64,000 nt of DNA. Origin: Aphrocallistes beatrix. Lineage: Eukaryota; Porifera; Hexactinellida; Sceptrulophora; Aphrocallistidae. The notes below the pieces were generated by a model. The model was not told the origin of the DNA and ran no database searches. It was given only the letters and a program-made list of their open reading frames with translations. Location of the stretch: NCBI GenBank assembly GCA_963281255.1, contig OY725500.1, positions 434,001 through 498,000 of the forward strand, given 5' to 3'. How positions within the stretch are numbered: the first letter of the stretch is position 1; each line of letters begins with the position of its first letter. Positions 27,360 to 33,300 of the stretch are shown here, piece by piece. A program made the translations under genes and the position numbers.

Positions 27360-30300
27360 CACACATTAATCGAGTTTTAATAGTAAGGACAAGCACGCTT
27401 CGCTTGCTTGCGCTGCGCGGCTGGCAGACACTTCGTGTCCGCCGGAGGCTCCCTTCGGTCGCCTGGGGTCACATTGGTTAATTATAAGGGAGATAACATC
27501 TCTAAATACGTCTGTCCTACTGTTATAATCTATTTCGCACGAAAAATCACCAAATTTATCAATTTTAAAAAGTTTGATGAGTAATGATGACGTCATAAAA
27601 AAGTGATGAGTCATCATTTTTTGATGATAGCGATATCATATGTGAGGTATGTTAGTATACAGATTCTATTAAAATTTCAGCCTTCTATCTCCTATAATGG
27701 CTAAGTTATGCCCGAATAACTGTGTTGCTTAACTTTTAAAAATGTGACAATGACGTCATAATTCCATGATGAGTAGACATTTTGCTCTGAGCTCAGAACT
27801 TACTGGAGCCATAGCCAAAAGACTCCCACATGCCAAAAATCAGCCTTCTGCGCCCGGCAGTTTCTTCAATCAATTCGTTACAGAGATAGATATATATATA
27901 TATACAATAATCGAGTTTTAATAGTAAGGATATATATATATATATACAAGCGCGCTTCGCTTGCTTGCGCTGCGCGGCTTGCGGACACTATGTGTCCGCA
28001 GAGTCGCCCTACGGGCGCCAGGAGTTACTCAATCTAAACTATTTTTGGATTTTTTTCTTTTATATATAGGATATTGTAAACAAAGGTCAACGAATAATTT
28101 TTTATATGAATCCAAAATATGATATTCGAAACCTACACCCCTAAAAATCCCATGTCAAACGTTGGAAGCTAGTTTCTCGCATATTTTTGTAATTTGTTTA
28201 CTTTATGTATATATTGTAAACAAAAGTAAACAAATAATTAATCATATCGATCTGAAAATATGATATTTGAAATCTACACTCCTAAAAACCCCATGTCAAC
28301 CGTTGGAAGCTAGTTTCTCGCTTATTTTTGTAATTTGTTTACTTTATGTATATATTATAAACAAAAGTAAACAAATAATTAATCATATCGATCTGAAAAT
28401 ATGATAAACGAAATCTACACCCCTAAAAACCCCATGTCAACCGTTGAAAGCTAGTTTCCCGCATATTTGCTCAGATTTTAAATCTCAGCATGCTCAGATT
28501 TCTCAGCATGCTCAAATTTAAATCTCATCATGCTCAGATTTCTCAGCATGCTCAGATTTAAAACTCAGCATGCTCAGATTTCTCAGCATGCTCAGATTTA
28601 AATCTCAGCATGCTCAGATTTAAAACTCAGCATGCTCAGATTTCTCAGCATGCTCAGATTTAAATCTCAGCATGCTCAGATTTCTCAGCATGCTCAGATT
28701 TCTCAGCATGCTCAGATTTCTCAGCATGCTCAGATTTAAATCTCAGCATGCTCAGATTTCTCAGCATGCTCAGATTTAAATCTCAGCATGCTCAGATTTA
28801 AAATCTCAGCATGCTCAGATTTCTCAGCATGCTCAGATTTCTCAGCATGCTCAGATTTAAATCTCAGCATGCTCAGATTTCTCAGCATGCTCAGATTTAA
28901 AATCTCAGCATGCTCAGATTTCTCAGCATGCTCAGATTTAAATCTCAGCATGCTCAGATTTCTCAGCATGCTCAGATTTAAATCTCAGCATGCTCAGATT
29001 TCTCAGCATGCTCAGATTTAAATCTCAGCATGCTCAGATTTCCCAGCATGCTCAGATTTAAATCTCAGCATGCTCAGATTTCTCAGCATGCTCAGATTTA
29101 AATCTCAGCATGCTCAGATTTCTCAGCATGCTCAGATTTAAATCTCAGCATGCTCAGATTTCCCAGCATGCTCAGATTTAAATCTCAGCATGCTCAGATT
29201 TCTCAGCATGCTCAGATTTTAAATCTCAGCATGCTCAGATTTCTCAGCACGCTCAGATTTAAAATCTCAGCATGCTCAGATTTTAAATCTGAGCATGCTG
29301 AGAAATCTGAGCATGCTGAGATTTAAAATCTGAGCATGCTCAGATTTCTCAGCATGCTCAGATTTCTCAGCATGCTCAGATTTAAATCTCAGCATGCTCA
29401 GATTTCTCAGCATGCTCAGATTTAAAATCTCAGCATGCTCAGATTTCTCAGCATGCTCAGATTTAAATCTCAGCATGCTCAGATTTCTCAGCATGCTCAG
29501 ATTTAAATCTCAGCATGCTCAGATTTCTCAGCATGCTCAGATTTAAATCTCAGCATGCTCAGATTTCCCAGCATGCTCAGATTTAAATCTCAGCATGCTC
29601 AGATTTCTCAGCATGCTCAGATTTAAATCTCAGCATGCTCAGATTTCTCAGCATGCTCAGATTTAAATCTCAGCATGCTCAGATTTCCCAGCATGCTCAG
29701 ATTTAAATCTCAGCATGCTCAGATTTCTCAGCATGCTCAGATTTTAAATCTCAGCATGCTCAGATTTCTCAGCATGCTCAGATTTAAAATCTCAGCATGC
29801 TCAGATTTTAAATCTCAGCATGCTCAGATTTCTCAGCATGCTCAGATTTAAATCTCAGCATGCTCAGATTTCTCAGCATGCTCAGATTTAAATCTCAGCA
29901 TGCTCAGATTTCTCAGCATGCTCAGATTTAAAATCTCAGCATGCTCAGATTTCTCAGCATGCTCAGATTTAAATCTCAGCATGCTCAGATTTAAATCTCA
30001 GCATGCTCAGATTTCTCAGCATGCTCAGATTTAAATCTCAGCATGCTCAGATTTCTCAGCATGCTCAGATTTAAATCTCACCATGCTCAGATTTCTCAGC
30101 ATGCTCAGATTTAAATCTCAGCATGCTCAGATTTCTCAGCATGCTCAGATTTCTCAGCATGCTCAGATTTAAATCTCAGCATGCTCAGATTTCTCAGCAT
30201 GCTCAGATTTAAATCTCAGCATGCTCAGATTTAAAATCTCAGCATGCTCAGATTTCTCAGCATGCTCAGATTTAAATCTCAGCATGCTCAGATTTCTCAG

Positions 30301-33300
30301 CATGCTCAGATTTCTCAGCATGCTCAGATTTAAATCTCAGCATGCTCAGATTTCTCAGCATGCTCAGATTTAAAATCTCAGCATGCTCAGATTTCCCAGC
30401 ATGCTCAGATTTAAATCTCAGCATGCTCAGATTTCTCAGCATGCTCAGATTTCTCTGCATGCTCAGATTTTAAATCTCAGCATGCTCAGATTTCTCAGCA
30501 TGCTCAGATTTCTCAGCATGCTCAGATTTAAAATCTCAGCATGCTCAGATTTTAAATCTCAGCATGCTCAGATTTCTCAGCATGCTCAGATTTAAATCTC
30601 AGCATGCTCAGATTTCTCAGCATGCTCAGATTTAAATCTCAGCATGCTCAGATTTCTCAGCATGCTCAGATTTAAATCTCAGCATGCTCAGATTTAAAAT
30701 CTCAGCATGCTCAGATTTCTCAGCATGCTCAGATTTAAATCTCAGCATGCTCAGATTTCTCAGCATGCTCAGATTTTAAATCTCAGCATGCTCAGATTTA
30801 AATCTCAGCATGCTCAGATTTCTCAGCATGCTCAGATTTAAAATCTCAGCATGCTCAGATTTCCCAGCATGCTCAGATTTAAATCTCAGCATGCTCAGAT
30901 TTCTCAGCATGCTCAGATTTCTCTGCATGCTCAGATTTTAAATCTCAGCATGCTCAGATTTCTCAGCATGCTCAGATTTAAAATCTCAGCATGCTCAGAT
31001 TTCTCAGCATGCTCAGATTTTAAATCTCAGCATGCTCAGATTTCTCAGCATGCTCAGATTTAAATCTCAGCATGCTCAGATTTCTCAGCATGCTCAGATT
31101 TAAATCTCAGCATGCTCAGATTTCTCAGCATGCTCAGATTTAAATCTCAGCATGCTCAGATTTCTCAGCATACTCAGATTTCTCAGCATGCTCAGATTTA
31201 AATCTCAGCATGCTCAGATTTCTCAGCATGCTCAGATTTCTCAGCATGCTCAGATTTAAAATCTCAGCATGCTCAGATTTAAATCTCAGCATGCTCAGAT
31301 TTCTCAGCATGCTCAGATTTCTCAGCATGCTCAGATTTAAAATCTCAGCATGCTCAGATTTCTCAGCATGCTCAGATTTAAATCTCAGCATGCTCAGATT
31401 TCTCAGCATGCTCAGATTTCTCAGCATGCTCAGATTTAAATCTCAGCATGCTCAGATTTCTCAGCATGCACAGATTTAAAATCTCAGCATGCTCAGATTT
31501 CTCAGCATGCTCAGATTTAAATCTCAGCATGCTCAGATTTCTCAGCATGCTCAGATTTAAATCTCAGCATGCTCAGATTTCTCAGCATGCTCAGATTTCT
31601 CAGCATGCTCAGATTTAAATCTCAGCATGCTCAGATTTCTCAGCATGCTCAGATTTTAAATCTCAGCATGCTCAGATTTCTCAGCATGCTCAGATTTTAA
31701 ATCTCAGCATGCTCAGATTTCTCAGCATGCTCAGATTTAAATCTCAGCATGCTCAGATTTCTCAGCATGCTCAGATTTAAATCTCAGCATGCTCAGATTT
31801 CTCAGCATGCTCAGATTTAAATCTCAGCATGCTCAGATTTCTCAGCATGCTCAGATTTAAATCTCAGCATGCTCAGATTTCTCAGCATGCTCAGATTTAA
31901 ATCTCAGCATGCTCAGATTTCTCAGCATGCTCAGATTTAAAATCTCAGCATGCTCAGATTTCTCAGCATGCTCAGATTTAAATCTCAGCATGCTCAGATT
32001 TCTCAGCATGCTCAGATTTAAAATATCAGCATGCTCAGATTTCTCAGCATGCTCAGATTTTAAATCTCAGCATGCTCAGATTTCTCAGCATGCTCAGATT
32101 TAAATCTCAGCATGCTCAGATTTCTCAGCATGCTCAGATTTAAATCTCAGCATGCTCAGATTTCTCAGCATGCTCAGATTTAAATCTCAGCATGCTCAGA
32201 TTTCTCAGCATGCTCAGATTTAAAATCTCAGCATGCTCAGATTTCTCAGCATGCTCAGATTTAAAATCGCAGCATGCTCAGATTTAAAACGCAGCATCTA
32301 TACAATATTCCTTTTTTTATAATATATACATAAAGTGAACAAATTACAAAAATAGGCTAGAAACTTGCTTTCATCGGTTGACATGGGGTTTTCAGGGGTG
32401 TAGATTTCAAATATCATATTTTCGAGTGAGTTTGATATTTATATTAAAACCTCCGATAGTGAACACCTCCGATCAGTGAACACCTCCCGTTAGTGAACAG
32501 TTTTTTCTGGTCCCGATTTGGTCCCATTAGCTTAACATTAGAGCTACCCTCTGAACAGTGAATACCTCTCTACTATGAATAGTGAACACTTTTTCTGGTC
32601 CCAACCCTACTAATTCTATGGATTTTTCACTCCCTATAGTGAACATATAATATATTACTATATTATTCCATACGTATTTAATGTACGTATCTATGTGTGT
32701 AAGTTTATACCTGAGGCCAGCAAACTCAGAATATTAAATAAGAATGGAGATATGGATTCCTGTATTATTGGATGTTGGCTCCTCACTTGATGCATGCGAT
32801 AGTAATGAGCTTCATCATGGGACAGAAACTGTGAAATTAAAAACACATGCTTTTCTATGCCATACAAATGACATTCAATATAAAACAATTACCGACTTAT
32901 CCTTTAGTCATAAAAGTCTGTTTTAGACAAATATTTCATTATATCTTATCTGGAAATATTTGAAATATCGTTTGGTGGCCTTCTGTTTTGTAAACTTATG
33001 CTCGGTAGCATTGACAATGGCGACTAAAACGAGGAAAAATATGTATGTTTTTGAGAAACTTAGCATACTGAAAATGTTACTATTTCAATAAAATAAAATA
33101 AAATAAATGTGTATGACTAAATACATTTGCATACCATTAGTTAATCCTGTGAATTTTTTCTTTATACTAGGTTCTCACCTCCGAATAGTGAACACCTCTG
33201 TATAATGAACATTTTATTCGGTCCCAAGGGTGTTCACTATAGAGAGGTTTTACTGTAGTTTGTTTACTTTTGTTTACATTAGATACATAAAGTAAACAAA

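Noticed and set aside
26832-27389. ORFs of 60-125 residues through the GC-rich hairpin termini ([11 protein letters not shown] type)
   Set aside because: The same peptide arises in every copy of the element from the repeat DNA and never extends into a recognisable domain.
28450-32290. Regularly spaced short repeats resembling a CRISPR array, plus many 60-95-residue ORFs on both strands
   Set aside because: There are no unique spacers, the units are directly adjacent, and the genome is eukaryotic. The ORFs are repeat translations (LSMLRF, SEHAE) without start context or conservation beyond the DNA repeat.
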